From JAJFIE01 sp964344255 (GTDB taxonomy: Bacteria > Pseudomonadota > Alphaproteobacteria > Rhodospirillales > Casp-alpha2): 64,000 bases of DNA. The stretch is from assembly GCA_964344255.1 (NCBI GenBank), contig CAYFMQ010000001.1:682001-746000 (forward strand), in the 5' to 3' direction. The translations under genes were made by a program, and so were the position numbers. Numbering within the stretch: the stretch's first letter is position 1; each line of letters opens with the position of its first letter. Under the pieces are notes generated by a model, which saw only the letters and a program-made list of their open reading frames with translations, had not been told where the DNA came from and searched no databases. Positions 8,085 through 16,868 of this stretch are shown piece after piece.

Positions 8085-8501
8085 ATGAAAATCGATGGCT
8101 CCTGCCATTGCGGCCAGATCACTTTTGAGGCCGAAGCCGATCCGGCTAATTCCTATATCTGCAATTGCACGGATTGCCAGACGCTCGCTGGTTCAGCTTT
8201 TCGCTGGTCAATCACTGTCCGGGAGGAAGATTTTACTTTAACGTCAGGGGAGCCAAAAATTTTTATCAAGAAACTGGAAAGCGGGGAAACAAGGAGTCAT
8301 CAGGTATTCTGCCCTGATTGCGGTTCCCCTATCTATTCGACGACGCCCCTCGATGGCAAGCCGCGTTTCTTCAACATCCGTGTCCCCGGTATCCGCCAAT
8401 CGGTTGGTCTGATGCCCCAAATCCAGTATTGGAAAAATTCAGCCCCTCATTGGTTGAAACATGTTGATCACCTCAAGGACGAAGGGGGCGTTACATTGTA
8501 A
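8085..8501 (+). CDS. GFA family (glutathione-dependent formaldehyde-activating-like) protein
   Basis: This 138-residue protein carries the zinc-cysteine pattern of the GFA/CENP-V fold: Cys7-x-Cys9 (CHCGQITF), a C-x-C-x2-C cluster (CNCTDCQ) and a late C-x2-C pair (FCPDCGSPIY). Members bind structural and catalytic zinc; the founding member was thought to condense formaldehyde with glutathione, but most are uncharacterised. The gene follows the DUF1059 gene by 11 bases and is closed by a strong intrinsic terminator, so the two form a short two-gene transcript. A role in handling a reactive small molecule under the LuxR-HTH regulator is inference. Confidence 0.9.
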   Translation: MKIDGSCHCGQITFEAEADPANSYICNCTDCQTLAGSAFRWSITVREEDFTLTSGEPKIFIKKLESGETRSHQVFCPDCGSPIYSTTPLDGKPRFFNIRVPGIRQSVGLMPQIQYWKNSAPHWLKHVDHLKDEGGVTL

Positions 8502-8532
8502 AAGCCTTTAAAGCTTAGACGGGGAGCCTGAT

Positions 8533-8556
8533 ATCGCCCGCAAGGGCGATTTTTTT
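8533..8556 (+). terminator. Intrinsic terminator after the GFA gene
   Basis: Perfect 7-bp stem ATCGCCC (8533-8539) / GGGCGAT (8544-8550) with a GCAA loop, followed by a run of six T from 8551. It lies 31 bases past the GFA stop codon. Confidence 0.85.
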
Positions 8557-8569
8557 GTGCAGTGCACAA
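8555..8569. promoter_or_regulatory. Perfect dyad TTGTGC-AGT-GCACAA upstream of acs
   Basis: A 15-base perfect palindrome begins in the T tract of the preceding terminator and lies 136 bases before the acs start. Its GTGC/GCAC arms match the half-sites of the double dyad at 7775-7817, so the same regulator might bind both. Similar dyads can occur by chance, so confidence is modest. Confidence 0.4.
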
Positions 8570-8704
8570 TGACCTTGTCCTCATGTTTTTTTATGCCATA
8601 ATCGATATCATAAATAGGACAGTTAATGTGAGAAACGCCTAGAAAACAGGTGGAAGACAACGCCTGAAGCGGTCTCACCCTTTACTCAGGGAGAAGCAGA
8701 GGAC

Positions 8705-10651
8705 ATGAGCGAACATCACGTATTTCCCGTACCAGACAGCGTTGCAAAGAACGCCCTGGTCGATAACGACAAGTACCTGGAAATGTACCAGCAATCCGTC
8801 GATGACCCGGAAGGTTTCTGGGGTGAGCACGGCAAGCGCATCGACTGGATGAAGCCTTTCTCCACGGTCAAGTCCGTCAACTACGACATCCCCGATGTCT
8901 CCATCAAATGGTTCGAGGACGGCACGCTCAACGCCTCCGTCAACTGCATCGACCGGCACCTGGAAACACGCGGTGACCAGACCGCCATCATCTGGGAAGG
9001 CGACGAGCCGACGGACGATAAGACCATTACGTACAAGGAACTACACGCCGAAGTCTGCAAGTTCGCCAACGTTCTCAAATCCCGTGGCGTCAAGAAGGGC
9101 GACCGCGTCACCATTTACATGCCCATGATCCCGGAAGCGGCCTACGCCATGCTGGCCTGCACGCGGATCGGCGCAATTCATTCCGTGGTGTTTGGCGGCT
9201 TTTCGCCGGACGCTCTGGCGGGCCGTCTGGACGACTGTAAATCAGACGTTGTTATCACCGCCGATGAAGGCGTTCGTGGCGGCAAGCCCATTCCGCTGAA
9301 GGCCAACACGGATGCCGCCTGTGATATCGTCGATCACGTCACCACGGTCGTTGTCGTCAAGCGCACCGGCGGCGACATCAACTGGGTCGATGGCCGTGAT
9401 GTCTGGTATCACGAAGCCGCCGCCGAAGTGCCCGCCGAATGTGAGCCCGAGGAAATGAGCGCGGAAGACCCCATGTTCATCCTCTATACGTCCGGTTCCA
9501 CCGGCAAGCCCAAGGGCGTGATGCATACCACGGGCGGCTATATGGTCTATGCCTCCATGACGCATCAGTACGTGTTCGACTATCACGACGGCGATATCTA
9601 CTGGTGCACGGCGGACGTGGGCTGGGTCACGGGCCACAGCTATATCGTCTATGGCCCGCTTGCCAACGGCGCCATCACCATGATGTTCGAGGGCGTGCCC
9701 AACTATCCCGATACGTCGCGCTTCTGGCAGGTTTGCGACAAGCACAAGGTCAATATCTTCTATACCGCGCCGACGGCCATCCGCGCCCTGATGCGCGATG
9801 GCGACGATCCGGTAACCCGGACCGACCGTTCCTCCATTCGCCTGCTCGGCACGGTGGGCGAGCCCATCAACCCGGAAGCCTGGATGTGGTACTACAACGT
9901 GGTCGGCGACGGGCGTTGCCCCATCGTCGATACCTGGTGGCAGACGGAAACCGGCGGCATCCTGATCACACCGCTGCCCGGCGCGACGGACCTGAAACCC
10001 GGCTCCGCCACCCGGCCCTTCTTCGGCGTTAAGCCGCAGATCGTCGATAACGACGGCGCTCCGCTGGAGGGTGCTTGCGAAGGCAACCTCTGCATCACCG
10101 ACTCATGGCCCGGCCAGATGCGAACGGTCTACGGCGACCATGAACGCTTCATGCAGACCTACTTCTCTACCTACAAGGGCAAGTACTTCACCGGCGACGG
10201 CTGCCGCCGCGACGAAGACGGCTATTACTGGATCACCGGCCGCGTCGATGACGTGATCAACGTCTCCGGTCACCGCATGGGCACGGCGGAAGTGGAAAGC
10301 GCTCTCGTCGCCCACCATGATGTCGCCGAGGCCGCCGTTGTCGGCGCTCCGCACGATATCAAGGGGCAGGGCATCTACGCCTATGTGACGCTGAATGCCG
10401 GGATCGAGTCCAGCGACGAGCTCAAGAAGGAGCTGGTTCAGTGGGTCAGGAAGGAAATCGGCCCCATCGCCAGCCCGGACTGGCTGCAATGGGCGCCTGG
10501 TCTGCCCAAGACCCGGTCCGGCAAGATCATGCGAAGAATCCTCAGGAAGATCGGCGAGGACGATTTCTCGAACCTGGGCGATACGTCCACGCTGGCTGAC
10601 CCGGCCGTGGTCGATGACCTGATCGAGAACCGGCAGAACCGGAAGGATTAA
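8705..10651 (+). CDS. acs: Acetyl-CoA synthetase (AMP-forming)
   Basis: This cytosolic enzyme activates acetate to acetyl-CoA through acetyl-AMP. The 648-residue length is typical. The P-loop-like AMP-binding motif YTSGSTGKPKG is near residue 260, followed by WCTADVGWVTGHSY, the TWWQTETGG block, YFTGDGCRRDEDGYYW and the C-terminal LPKTRSGKIMRRILRK, whose Lys (about residue 610) is the conserved catalytic and acetylation site. It stands alone between two strong terminators. A purine-rich stretch (GGGAGAAGCAGAGGA) precedes the ATG. The dyad at 8555-8569 may mark a regulatory site. Confidence 0.97.
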   Translation: MSEHHVFPVPDSVAKNALVDNDKYLEMYQQSVDDPEGFWGEHGKRIDWMKPFSTVKSVNYDIPDVSIKWFEDGTLNASVNCIDRHLETRGDQTAIIWEGDEPTDDKTITYKELHAEVCKFANVLKSRGVKKGDRVTIYMPMIPEAAYAMLACTRIGAIHSVVFGGFSPDALAGRLDDCKSDVVITADEGVRGGKPIPLKANTDAACDIVDHVTTVVVVKRTGGDINWVDGRDVWYHEAAAEVPAECEPEEMSAEDPMFILYTSGSTGKPKGVMHTTGGYMVYASMTHQYVFDYHDGDIYWCTADVGWVTGHSYIVYGPLANGAITMMFEGVPNYPDTSRFWQVCDKHKVNIFYTAPTAIRALMRDGDDPVTRTDRSSIRLLGTVGEPINPEAWMWYYNVVGDGRCPIVDTWWQTETGGILITPLPGATDLKPGSATRPFFGVKPQIVDNDGAPLEGACEGNLCITDSWPGQMRTVYGDHERFMQTYFSTYKGKYFTGDGCRRDEDGYYWITGRVDDVINVSGHRMGTAEVESALVAHHDVAEAAVVGAPHDIKGQGIYAYVTLNAGIESSDELKKELVQWVRKEIGPIASPDWLQWAPGLPKTRSGKIMRRILRKIGEDDFSNLGDTSTLADPAVVDDLIENRQNRKD

Positions 10652-10673
10652 GTTCGGATGTATATCCAAGAGA

Positions 10674-10701
10674 AACGGGGCCGTCAGGCCCCGTTTTTTT
10701 T
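10674..10701 (+). terminator. Intrinsic terminator after acs
   Basis: Perfect 9-bp stem AACGGGGCC (10674-10682) / GGCCCCGTT (10687-10695) with a GTCA loop and an eight-T run (10694-10701), 23 bases past the acs stop codon. Confidence 0.92.
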
Positions 10702-10764
10702 CCGTAACGAACGGAAGCAATCTGTGATTAGCCCAGCTTCAGCTAGGCTGTTAAAAGGCTCGAC

Positions 10765-11435
10765 ATGGAGCATGCATCGTTTATCGCTAATCTTGCGGAA
10801 CTTATTTGTTCCAAGAAAAAGGCTAATGAACCGATTATTGTCGGCGTTAATGGTATCGATGGCAGTGGTAAAACTGTTCTCTGTGATCAACTCAGCACAC
10901 AACTAGAACGGCTCGGATTTCCTGTTTGCTCCTTATCAATAGATAACTTTCATAATCCTGAGAAGTATCGTTACCAACGTGGCGAGCTATCACCTGAGGC
11001 TTACTATCAAGATAGCTTTAACTATGAGGCATTCATCCAAACTGCACTCAAGCCAGTTCACGAAGCTTATGATTTTCCCGTCCAATGCCAGACGAAGATC
11101 TGGGATTTGGATTCAGAACAGAAAGACGTGCACTTTTCCATGATAAGCAAAGAGACGATTTTACTAACAGAAGGCGTCTTTTTGTTTCGACCTGAAATCC
11201 ATCGATATCTGCACCTTTCAATCTTTGTAGATGCGGATTTCGATACAATCCTTGAGCGGGTAAAAAGCGAGATGTGGATTTACTTGGGAAAGCACACGAA
11301 ATTGATAAGCGCTACAAAACAAAATACATCCCTGCCCAGACTCAATACTTGTGTGAAGTAGGGCCGTTAGATTTGGCTGACATCGTTATCGACAACAACA
11401 ACTTTGCTGCACCACGTATCATCAAAAAATCTTGA
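10765..11435 (+). pseudogene. Uridine-kinase-like P-loop protein, frameshifted
   Basis: The first frame encodes a Walker A motif (GVNGIDGSGKT, residues 27-37) and a nucleoside-kinase-like core up to DTILERVK, then drifts into unrelated sequence and stops at 11361. The expected family continuation (KRDVDLLGKAHEIDKRYKTK, then a C-terminal LADIVIDNNNF) is found in the -1 frame from 11265 to a TGA at 11435. Adding one A to the A5 run at 11262-11266 restores a continuous frame of about 223 codons. This is a single-base slip: a recent inactivation, a sequencing error, or less likely recoding. The gene is AT-richer than its neighbours and stands alone after the acs terminator, suggesting acquisition by transfer. 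Confidence 0.8.
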
Positions 11436-11460
11436 TCCCCCGGTTGTTCTTGACGTGGCT

Positions 11461-12234
11461 CTAGCTAATCTTAGCCAAAAACGCCCGCAAATGCCCCGCC
11501 ACCTGCGTTGAGTCCTCAATCATGATCGAGTGCTTCAGATGCTCCAGGATCACCAGTTCCGAATTGGGTAGGGCGGCAGCGATCTGTTTGTTGAGGCGCG
11601 GATTGCAACCGCCGTCGTTTTCGCCAGTCAGCACCAGCGAGGGGTGTTCGATCTCGTGTAGCCAGGGTGACATCTCCGTCCCGGCATAAATCCTGAACAC
11701 GTTCATAAACACGTCCGGGTCGGTATCGAGAACCTGCTGGATGCGGGCTTCGATTTTTTCCGGGTGCGTCTCGACGAATTCGTCCGTGAACCAGCGGTTC
11801 TTCAGCGTCCCCAGTGTGTTGCCGATGCCGTTTTCTTCCATGGCGCGGACGACGCCCCAGACCTTGGCTGAGTCGTCTTCTGTGCGGAATGCCGCCGTGC
11901 TCAACAGGCCCAATGACAACACCCGCTCAGGATAGGCGCGGGCGTACGCCGGACCGATCATGCCGCCTAAGGAATGTCCCGCCACATGGGCCTGTTCGAT
12001 ATCCAGCCTGGCGCGAAGCGTCTCCAGGTCTTCCACCAATTCGTCCAATCCGAACTCACCGTCCGGCATGGGCGAGTCGCCGTGTCCGCGCAGGTCATAA
12101 CTGACACAGGTGTAATCGTCTTTCAGGATAGAGACGATTTCGTTCCAACCCGAACGCCGGGAGCCGATGCCGTGAACCAGGAACAGCGCCGGCCCTTCGC
12201 CTTCGATGGAATGAACGCAATCAATCGCAGCCAT
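11461..12234 (-). CDS. Alpha/beta hydrolase (3-oxoadipate enol-lactonase-like)
   Basis: This 257-residue alpha/beta hydrolase has the oxyanion HG motif (LFLVHGIGSRRSGW), a nucleophile elbow GHSLGG with Ser near residue 97, an acid in LVLTGENDGGCN and a late His in LEHLKHSIMIED. It resembles enol-lactonase and meta-cleavage hydrolases, though these families cannot be told apart reliably by eye. It is the last gene of a three-gene minus-strand operon, two bases after a 4-oxalocrotonate-tautomerase-like gene and downstream of a luciferase-like monooxygenase. That set suggests degradation of a cyclic or aromatic-derived compound. Confidence 0.9.
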   Translation of the reverse strand: MAAIDCVHSIEGEGPALFLVHGIGSRRSGWNEIVSILKDDYTCVSYDLRGHGDSPMPDGEFGLDELVEDLETLRARLDIEQAHVAGHSLGGMIGPAYARAYPERVLSLGLLSTAAFRTEDDSAKVWGVVRAMEENGIGNTLGTLKNRWFTDEFVETHPEKIEARIQQVLDTDPDVFMNVFRIYAGTEMSPWLHEIEHPSLVLTGENDGGCNPRLNKQIAAALPNSELVILEHLKHSIMIEDSTQVAGHLRAFLAKIS

Positions 12235-12236
12235 GT

Positions 12237-12422
12237 CTACTTATCCGATAAAAGCTCGCCGGCCACCGCCCAATCGTCGGCGCTGACATCCTGGATGACG
12301 ACATGCACGCTTTCAGGCTTACCGCCACAGGTTTCTATGAAGCTGTCGGTCAGGGCCTTGGCCAGGTTTCTTTTTTGATCAACGGTACGGCCTTCCATCA
12401 ACTCAACACGGATCATGGGCAT
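12237..12422 (-). CDS. 4-oxalocrotonate tautomerase family protein
   Basis: This 61-residue protein belongs to the tautomerase superfamily. Removal of Met leaves the catalytic Pro1 (MPMIRVELMEGRT). An Arg near residue 11 and a W-A-V-A-G-E-L segment near residue 50 match the family's active-site arginine and hydrophobic wall. The enzymes ketonise enol acids or perform related proton transfers, typically as hexamers. It is placed between the monooxygenase and the hydrolase, with 2 bases to the hydrolase start. The substrate is unknown. Confidence 0.92.
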   Translation of the reverse strand: MPMIRVELMEGRTVDQKRNLAKALTDSFIETCGGKPESVHVVIQDVSADDWAVAGELLSDK

Positions 12423-12459
12423 ACGTTTTTCCTCCTCGATTTACATTCTTGATTAAACG

Positions 12460-13518
12460 TCAGGCGACAGCCTGGGGTTTCGGATTGGCGAAGTGGGGCA
12501 TGACCTCGGCGGCAAACCTCTCCATGCCTTCCAGCAATTCTTCCTGTGGCTGCCCCATGCTGTTGGACAGGATCACCTCGTCGATGTTGGCGTCAGCGTA
12601 CATGCCGAGCCGGTCGACCATTTCCGATGGCGGACAGATCAGCAGGTTCTCACCCAATTCCTCCATACTCTGGTCGCGAGGCAATGGTTCGATCATGCCA
12701 TGGGACACCACGCTGCTGTTGTCATGGTTGTCGATGTTGAGGCCGGTGAACACGTTATCGAAGCGCTGGTAATAGCCATAGGCCATTTCCAGTTTTTCCC
12801 GTGCATCCGCTTCGTCACGGGCGCAGTAGGCCATGCGTTGCAGCGAGATCGTTATGTCTTTTCCTGTCTCTCCAGCCTGCTCCTTGCCACGATGGAAGGC
12901 ATTCACCCGTTCCATCAGCAACTCGTGGGTCGCCGACAGGACCGTGGTCTGGATATGGAAGCCCTGTCCGGCCCAGTACTCGATGGCGCCCAGGTCCATC
13001 ACCGCGATCATCAGTGGCATGGGCCGCATGGGGCGCGGCATGATGGTGAGCGGCTCAAAGGTATAATAATCGCCGTCCCAGGACACCTCTTCGCCACCCA
13101 ACAGCGCCTGCAGGACATCCAGCGACTCCTTCGTCTTGTCGCGGGTGCTCGCCATGGGAACGCCGAGACGTTCGATCTCATAAGCGAAAGCCCCGCGCCC
13201 GACGCCCAGCACCAGTCGCCCGTCGCACAGGATGTCGGCCTGATTGACCTCGCCAGCAAAAATCCGCATGTCCCGGATCGGCAGGACGGCAACGGCGGTA
13301 ACGATCTCGATCTTCTCCGTGTGCGCTGCAATCTTGACGGCCATCTGTAGGGGGGACGGCATCATCAGGATATTTATCAGGTGATGCTCCGGCAGGGAGA
13401 CTCGGTTAAAACCCAGCCGTTCCGCCTGGATAGCCTGTTCCACCAGGTTATCGAAATGCTGCTTCCCGCCGACCGATTTGTCGGGCATGTAGCTAGTCAA
13501 GAACTGATTGAAATGCAT
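12460..13518 (-). CDS. Luciferase-like (LLM class) flavin-dependent monooxygenase
   Basis: This 352-residue TIM-barrel protein is of the bacterial-luciferase superfamily: SLPEHH near residue 45, the block GRLVLGVGRGAFAYE and a C-terminal helical cap. The family uses reduced FMN and oxygen to oxidise aldehydes, ketones or sulfonates. ATG 13518 is chosen because it follows GGGAAGGGAA at a good distance and begins the family's MHFNQF segment; an upstream in-frame ATG adds 12 unrelated residues. It is the first gene of the operon with the tautomerase-like and hydrolase genes. A Baeyer-Villiger-like or ring-oxygenating role is plausible but unproven. Confidence 0.9.
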   Translation of the reverse strand: MHFNQFLTSYMPDKSVGGKQHFDNLVEQAIQAERLGFNRVSLPEHHLINILMMPSPLQMAVKIAAHTEKIEIVTAVAVLPIRDMRIFAGEVNQADILCDGRLVLGVGRGAFAYEIERLGVPMASTRDKTKESLDVLQALLGGEEVSWDGDYYTFEPLTIMPRPMRPMPLMIAVMDLGAIEYWAGQGFHIQTTVLSATHELLMERVNAFHRGKEQAGETGKDITISLQRMAYCARDEADAREKLEMAYGYYQRFDNVFTGLNIDNHDNSSVVSHGMIEPLPRDQSMEELGENLLICPPSEMVDRLGMYADANIDEVILSNSMGQPQEELLEGMERFAAEVMPHFANPKPQAVA

Positions 13519-13654
13519 TGACAATTCCCTTCCCCGATTATGTGGCATCCACACTGCACTCTGACACTTTGGATCGTATTCAGTTCAGTGGAAATTAGAA
13601 ATAGAATTTTTGTAAGAGGAAATCTGGAACCTTTCGGCTCCCAATAAAAGAGGC

Positions 13655-15055
13655 CTACATGATTTCCAGCCGCCGCTGGACCCTGTTCAGGTTCTTTTCG
13701 ATGACGCTGACTCGCTTTACTTGCCCTGCTTCACGATAAACATCGGCCGCTCCTTCGAAGGCCATGGCGGCCTTGTCCATCAGGGATTTATCCTTCTGGC
13801 GCTTAGCAAGGGCAAACGCCGCCGCGCCAAGATTATTCGTGGTTTGCGCCCAGAGCACTGGTGCGGTTTCCCGTCTGCGGATTTCAAGCGTTTCGCTAAA
13901 GACCCTGATGGCCTGTTGCAAGATCGCGTCATTGTTTATCTCTTCACCCATGGCCGTCATGATCACCCCACTGTGATTCATGACTTCCGCCCACTTCCCA
14001 GGGTGCACTTTCCTGTCATAGACTTTTAGAGACTGTTTCATCGCCAGAACAGCCTCTTTCATCAGCTTGGTTTGGTTAGCCCGGATGGCATGACGGTATA
14101 GCGCCAGGCCAAGGCGGACCTGGGTTTGCGCCCATTCCTGAGGGTGCTTTTTTTCATCCAGACCGGCAAGGGATGCCTGAAAACACTGGACGGCCTGCTC
14201 CGTCAGTTCTGCATTTTTGTCGTCAACCGCCGAAAGAACCTGCAGGGTATCGGCAAGATGCGTCTGTAGAACAGCCTGCCTTGGCCCATCGAAATCAGAA
14301 GGAATGAGCGAGATAACCTTGCGGTATAATTCAGCCGCGCTTTCAAGGTTCTTCCCTTTACCGTTTGTCATGACATCCACCGCAATCACGTTTGCGATTG
14401 CCGTATAAAGCGAAATTCTTTGTACGGAAGACAGGTTGCCGGGTCCGTATTCAATCAAGGGCTTTATACGGGAGGCATAATCGTGGAGTGAGGATCTGAT
14501 ATCCTTCTTGGATTTATCAATCGAGTATCCGGCGGTGGCAAGCGCACAGGCGGCGACAACGTCTTCAAATTCAAGCGGAAAACTTGAAGGAATATCAAGC
14601 TGATCATTAACCATAAAGGCGCCCGGGCGCCCTTCTGGTGGCGGATTGATCGAAACGAACCGCAGGGAAGCCGTTGAATTCTGATCGTCTACATTACCCC
14701 AAATCAACACATCCGCGTTATGACTGAAGAGAATGTCGCGCCCTTGTTCAGAAGCAGCCGTTAGGCCTTCCATTGTAAACATCCCATTGGGTGGCTGCAG
14801 GGACTGGTTCAATCGCAGCACCTTCACATCGTTAAGCGATGAAAGGCAGTCAGTGACTTTATCCGTAACGAATGCGCCTTCATGTCCGCCAAATGATGCA
14901 ACAAGGATCGAGAGGGCGGGGCCGCCCTCTGAATCGGCATCAACCGGTGCAAAATTTCCCTGCTCCCTTTCGGCGACTACACTAGCCTTCACATTGGGGT
15001 TGCTGGCGTTTTTCGGCTTCGTCAGCCACCCGAAGAGCGCATCGAAAATACCCAT
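13655..15055 (-). CDS. TPR-repeat protein of unknown function
   Basis: This 466-residue protein has an N-terminal alpha/beta region (about 45-160: ALSILVASFGGHEGAFVTDK ... NADVLIWGNVDD) that resembles the TolB-N-like module of other TPR sensors. A helical region of degenerate TPR units follows (for example EWAQTQVRLGLALYRHAIRA and LWAQTTNNLGAAAFALAKRQ, each with the W-A-x-x-x-x-x-L-G pattern). No signal peptide or catalytic motif is seen. It shares a TolB-like plus TPR layout with the LuxR regulator at 6270-7754 but has no DNA-binding domain. It stands alone. I cannot assign a function. Confidence 0.85.
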   Translation of the reverse strand: MGIFDALFGWLTKPKNASNPNVKASVVAEREQGNFAPVDADSEGGPALSILVASFGGHEGAFVTDKVTDCLSSLNDVKVLRLNQSLQPPNGMFTMEGLTAASEQGRDILFSHNADVLIWGNVDDQNSTASLRFVSINPPPEGRPGAFMVNDQLDIPSSFPLEFEDVVAACALATAGYSIDKSKKDIRSSLHDYASRIKPLIEYGPGNLSSVQRISLYTAIANVIAVDVMTNGKGKNLESAAELYRKVISLIPSDFDGPRQAVLQTHLADTLQVLSAVDDKNAELTEQAVQCFQASLAGLDEKKHPQEWAQTQVRLGLALYRHAIRANQTKLMKEAVLAMKQSLKVYDRKVHPGKWAEVMNHSGVIMTAMGEEINNDAILQQAIRVFSETLEIRRRETAPVLWAQTTNNLGAAAFALAKRQKDKSLMDKAAMAFEGAADVYREAGQVKRVSVIEKNLNRVQRRLEIM

Positions 15056-15126
15056 ACCTTTAAAACGTCAGGCTCCCTGCTTAATGAAGTCCTGGCTCCA
15101 ACACCGACGGTAAAAAATCAGGTGTA

Positions 15127-15315
15127 TCAGAAATCGATACAACGACCGTTTTTCTCCCAATCACCATAACGTGTCGGATCAGGTTTTTCCTTATGTTCTA
15201 CAGGATCATCAGGTTGATCAATCTCTGCCGTTATGCCGTCAGACGCGTTTGCCCGTTCTTTAGCGGGTTTTTCTTCTGATGAGTTTTTGCCTCGAGGTGA
15301 TTTTAAAACAGACAT
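15127..15315 (-). CDS. DUF1674 / succinate dehydrogenase assembly factor 4-like protein
   Basis: This 62-residue protein has a low-complexity charged N-terminal half and the diagnostic C-terminal block DPTRYGDWEKNGRCIDF. That block defines DUF1674, the family of the eukaryotic assembly factor SDHAF4, which binds the flavinylated SdhA subunit before it joins SdhB. In bacteria the role is inferred from that homology. It is divergent from rsmB, a neighbourhood often seen in alphaproteobacteria. Its coding region overlaps an upstream extension of the rsmB frame, which argues for the later rsmB start. Confidence 0.92.
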   Translation of the reverse strand: MSVLKSPRGKNSSEEKPAKERANASDGITAEIDQPDDPVEHKEKPDPTRYGDWEKNGRCIDF

Positions 15316-15454
15316 GATCGACGCCTTGTTCCTGTCAGCTTTATTTTTATTTCTTACGTTTTTATGTCAAGAGGCTTTGCGCCGTAATGGTTCTATTTTC
15401 CCGGCGCATGGGCTTGTTACTTGTAATCGGAACGGCCTTGGGGCAAGAGAAACC

Positions 15455-16786
15455 ATGACTAACGACCATACAGACACCAGCTCCGCGAAAAAAATCTCCA
15501 AAAAGGGTCCGAAAAGTGCGCCCCGGGTCGCTGCATTTCGAACATTGGATGCGATCCTGGCGGATGGAACACCGTTGGATGACGCCATTTCAAAAGCACG
15601 AAAATCTTTGAAAGATCCCCGCGACAAGGCCCTTCACCGGCAATTGGTTATGACGGTGCTCCGGCATCATGGAGAGTTGTCAGAGTTGCTTGCATCTTTT
15701 CTTGACCATGAGCCAAAAGGACGCGCGAAAGCCGTTCTCAGCGTTCTAAAAGTCGGCATGGCGCAGGTCCTGTTCCTGGATATTCCCTCCTATGCCGCCG
15801 TTTCGACATCCGTCGATCTTGTTCGCCGGGTCGGATTTTCCGGCCATGCAAAGATGGTGAACGCCGTCATGCGCAGGACCGTATCTGAAGGTGAGAGCCG
15901 CCTGAAGCAAATGGATACAGTTCGCGTCAATACACCCGAATGGATGATAGCGGCATGGAGTGATGCTTTTGGAGGGGAGACAGCCCGGTCCATTGCCGAA
16001 AGCAGCCTGACGGAGCCGGCCCTTGACCTGACCGTCAAATCCAATCCGGAGCATTGGGCGAACGTCTTGGGGGGGGCGAAGCTTCCGACAGGCTCGTTGC
16101 GATTACGCCAAAGCGGCGCCGTCGAAACCCTTGCCGGTTTCAGTGATGGGGAATGGTGGGTACAGGATGCAGCGGCTACGATTCCCGCCACTCTTATGGG
16201 AAACGTAGAGGGTCTTCGCATCGCCGATCTTTGTGCGGCGCCGGGTGGCAAGACCGCCCAGCTTGCGGCGTTAGGCGCGAATGTCGTATCCGTCGACCGC
16301 TCGGCCGAACGGATGAAACGCCTGAAAGAAAATCTCAAACGCCTGTCGCTTAGCGCTGAGACCATTATTGCCGATGCGGCTGAATGGCAACCGGAAGAGC
16401 TTTTTGATGCTGTGCTGGTCGATGCTCCCTGCACGGCGACGGGAACATTGAGGCGTCATCCGGATATATTACTGGCGAAGCAGGCCGGTGATGTTCCGGC
16501 AATGGCGCATATTCAATCTAAGATCCTTGATAATGCGCTCAACCTACTGAAACCGGGTGGCATGCTGGTTTACTGCACCTGTTCATTACAGCCGGAAGAA
16601 GGAGAGGTGCAGGCCCGGGAATTCGCCTCCCGCCATGACATTGTCTCCCTTCTGCCCATCAGGCCTGATGAGGTTTCCGGATTATCGGAAATCCTGACGC
16701 CAGAAGGCTATGTGCGAACGCTACCGTGTCAACTGGCAGAATATGGCGGATGGGATGGGTTTTTTGTTGCCAGGTTCAGGGCTTGA
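15455..16786 (+). CDS. rsmB: 16S rRNA (cytosine-C5) methyltransferase RsmB
   Basis: RsmB methylates C967 of 16S rRNA with S-adenosylmethionine. From ATG 15455 the protein is 443 residues: an N-terminal NusB-like helical domain (about 25-150) and a C-terminal Rossmann methyltransferase with motif I LCAAPGGKTAQLAALG, the PC motif DAPCTATGTLRRHPDI and the catalytic-Cys motif YCTCSLQPEEGE. The open frame extends back to 15233, but that part overlaps the SdhAF4-like gene on the other strand and has no family similarity. Downstream lie an M14-type deacylase and a heparinase-family gene in the same direction. Confidence 0.95.
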   Translation: MTNDHTDTSSAKKISKKGPKSAPRVAAFRTLDAILADGTPLDDAISKARKSLKDPRDKALHRQLVMTVLRHHGELSELLASFLDHEPKGRAKAVLSVLKVGMAQVLFLDIPSYAAVSTSVDLVRRVGFSGHAKMVNAVMRRTVSEGESRLKQMDTVRVNTPEWMIAAWSDAFGGETARSIAESSLTEPALDLTVKSNPEHWANVLGGAKLPTGSLRLRQSGAVETLAGFSDGEWWVQDAAATIPATLMGNVEGLRIADLCAAPGGKTAQLAALGANVVSVDRSAERMKRLKENLKRLSLSAETIIADAAEWQPEELFDAVLVDAPCTATGTLRRHPDILLAKQAGDVPAMAHIQSKILDNALNLLKPGGMLVYCTCSLQPEEGEVQAREFASRHDIVSLLPIRPDEVSGLSEILTPEGYVRTLPCQLAEYGGWDGFFVARFRA

Positions 16787-16868
16787 TGCAACGCCGGACA
16801 TTAGCGACGTGGACATCAGACATAAAACCGGACCAAACTATGTTGCGAAAAATTATGGGGGATAAGCA

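Noticed and set aside
10103..10720. Minus-strand open frame of 205 codons
   Set aside because: Antisense to acs and runs through its terminator.
11262..11266. Programmed -1 frameshift in the uridine-kinase-like gene
   Set aside because: A one-base back-slip on AAA would restore the frame, but the heptamer is not a canonical slippery site and no stem-loop was noticed after it; a simple deletion or sequencing error is more likely.
12493..13350. Plus-strand open frame of 285 codons
   Set aside because: Mirror of the luciferase-like monooxygenase; rich in His and Gln as expected from antisense codons, with no motif.
15233..15454. N-terminal extension of rsmB
   Set aside because: It overlaps the SdhAF4-like gene on the other strand and lies upstream of the family's conserved start.
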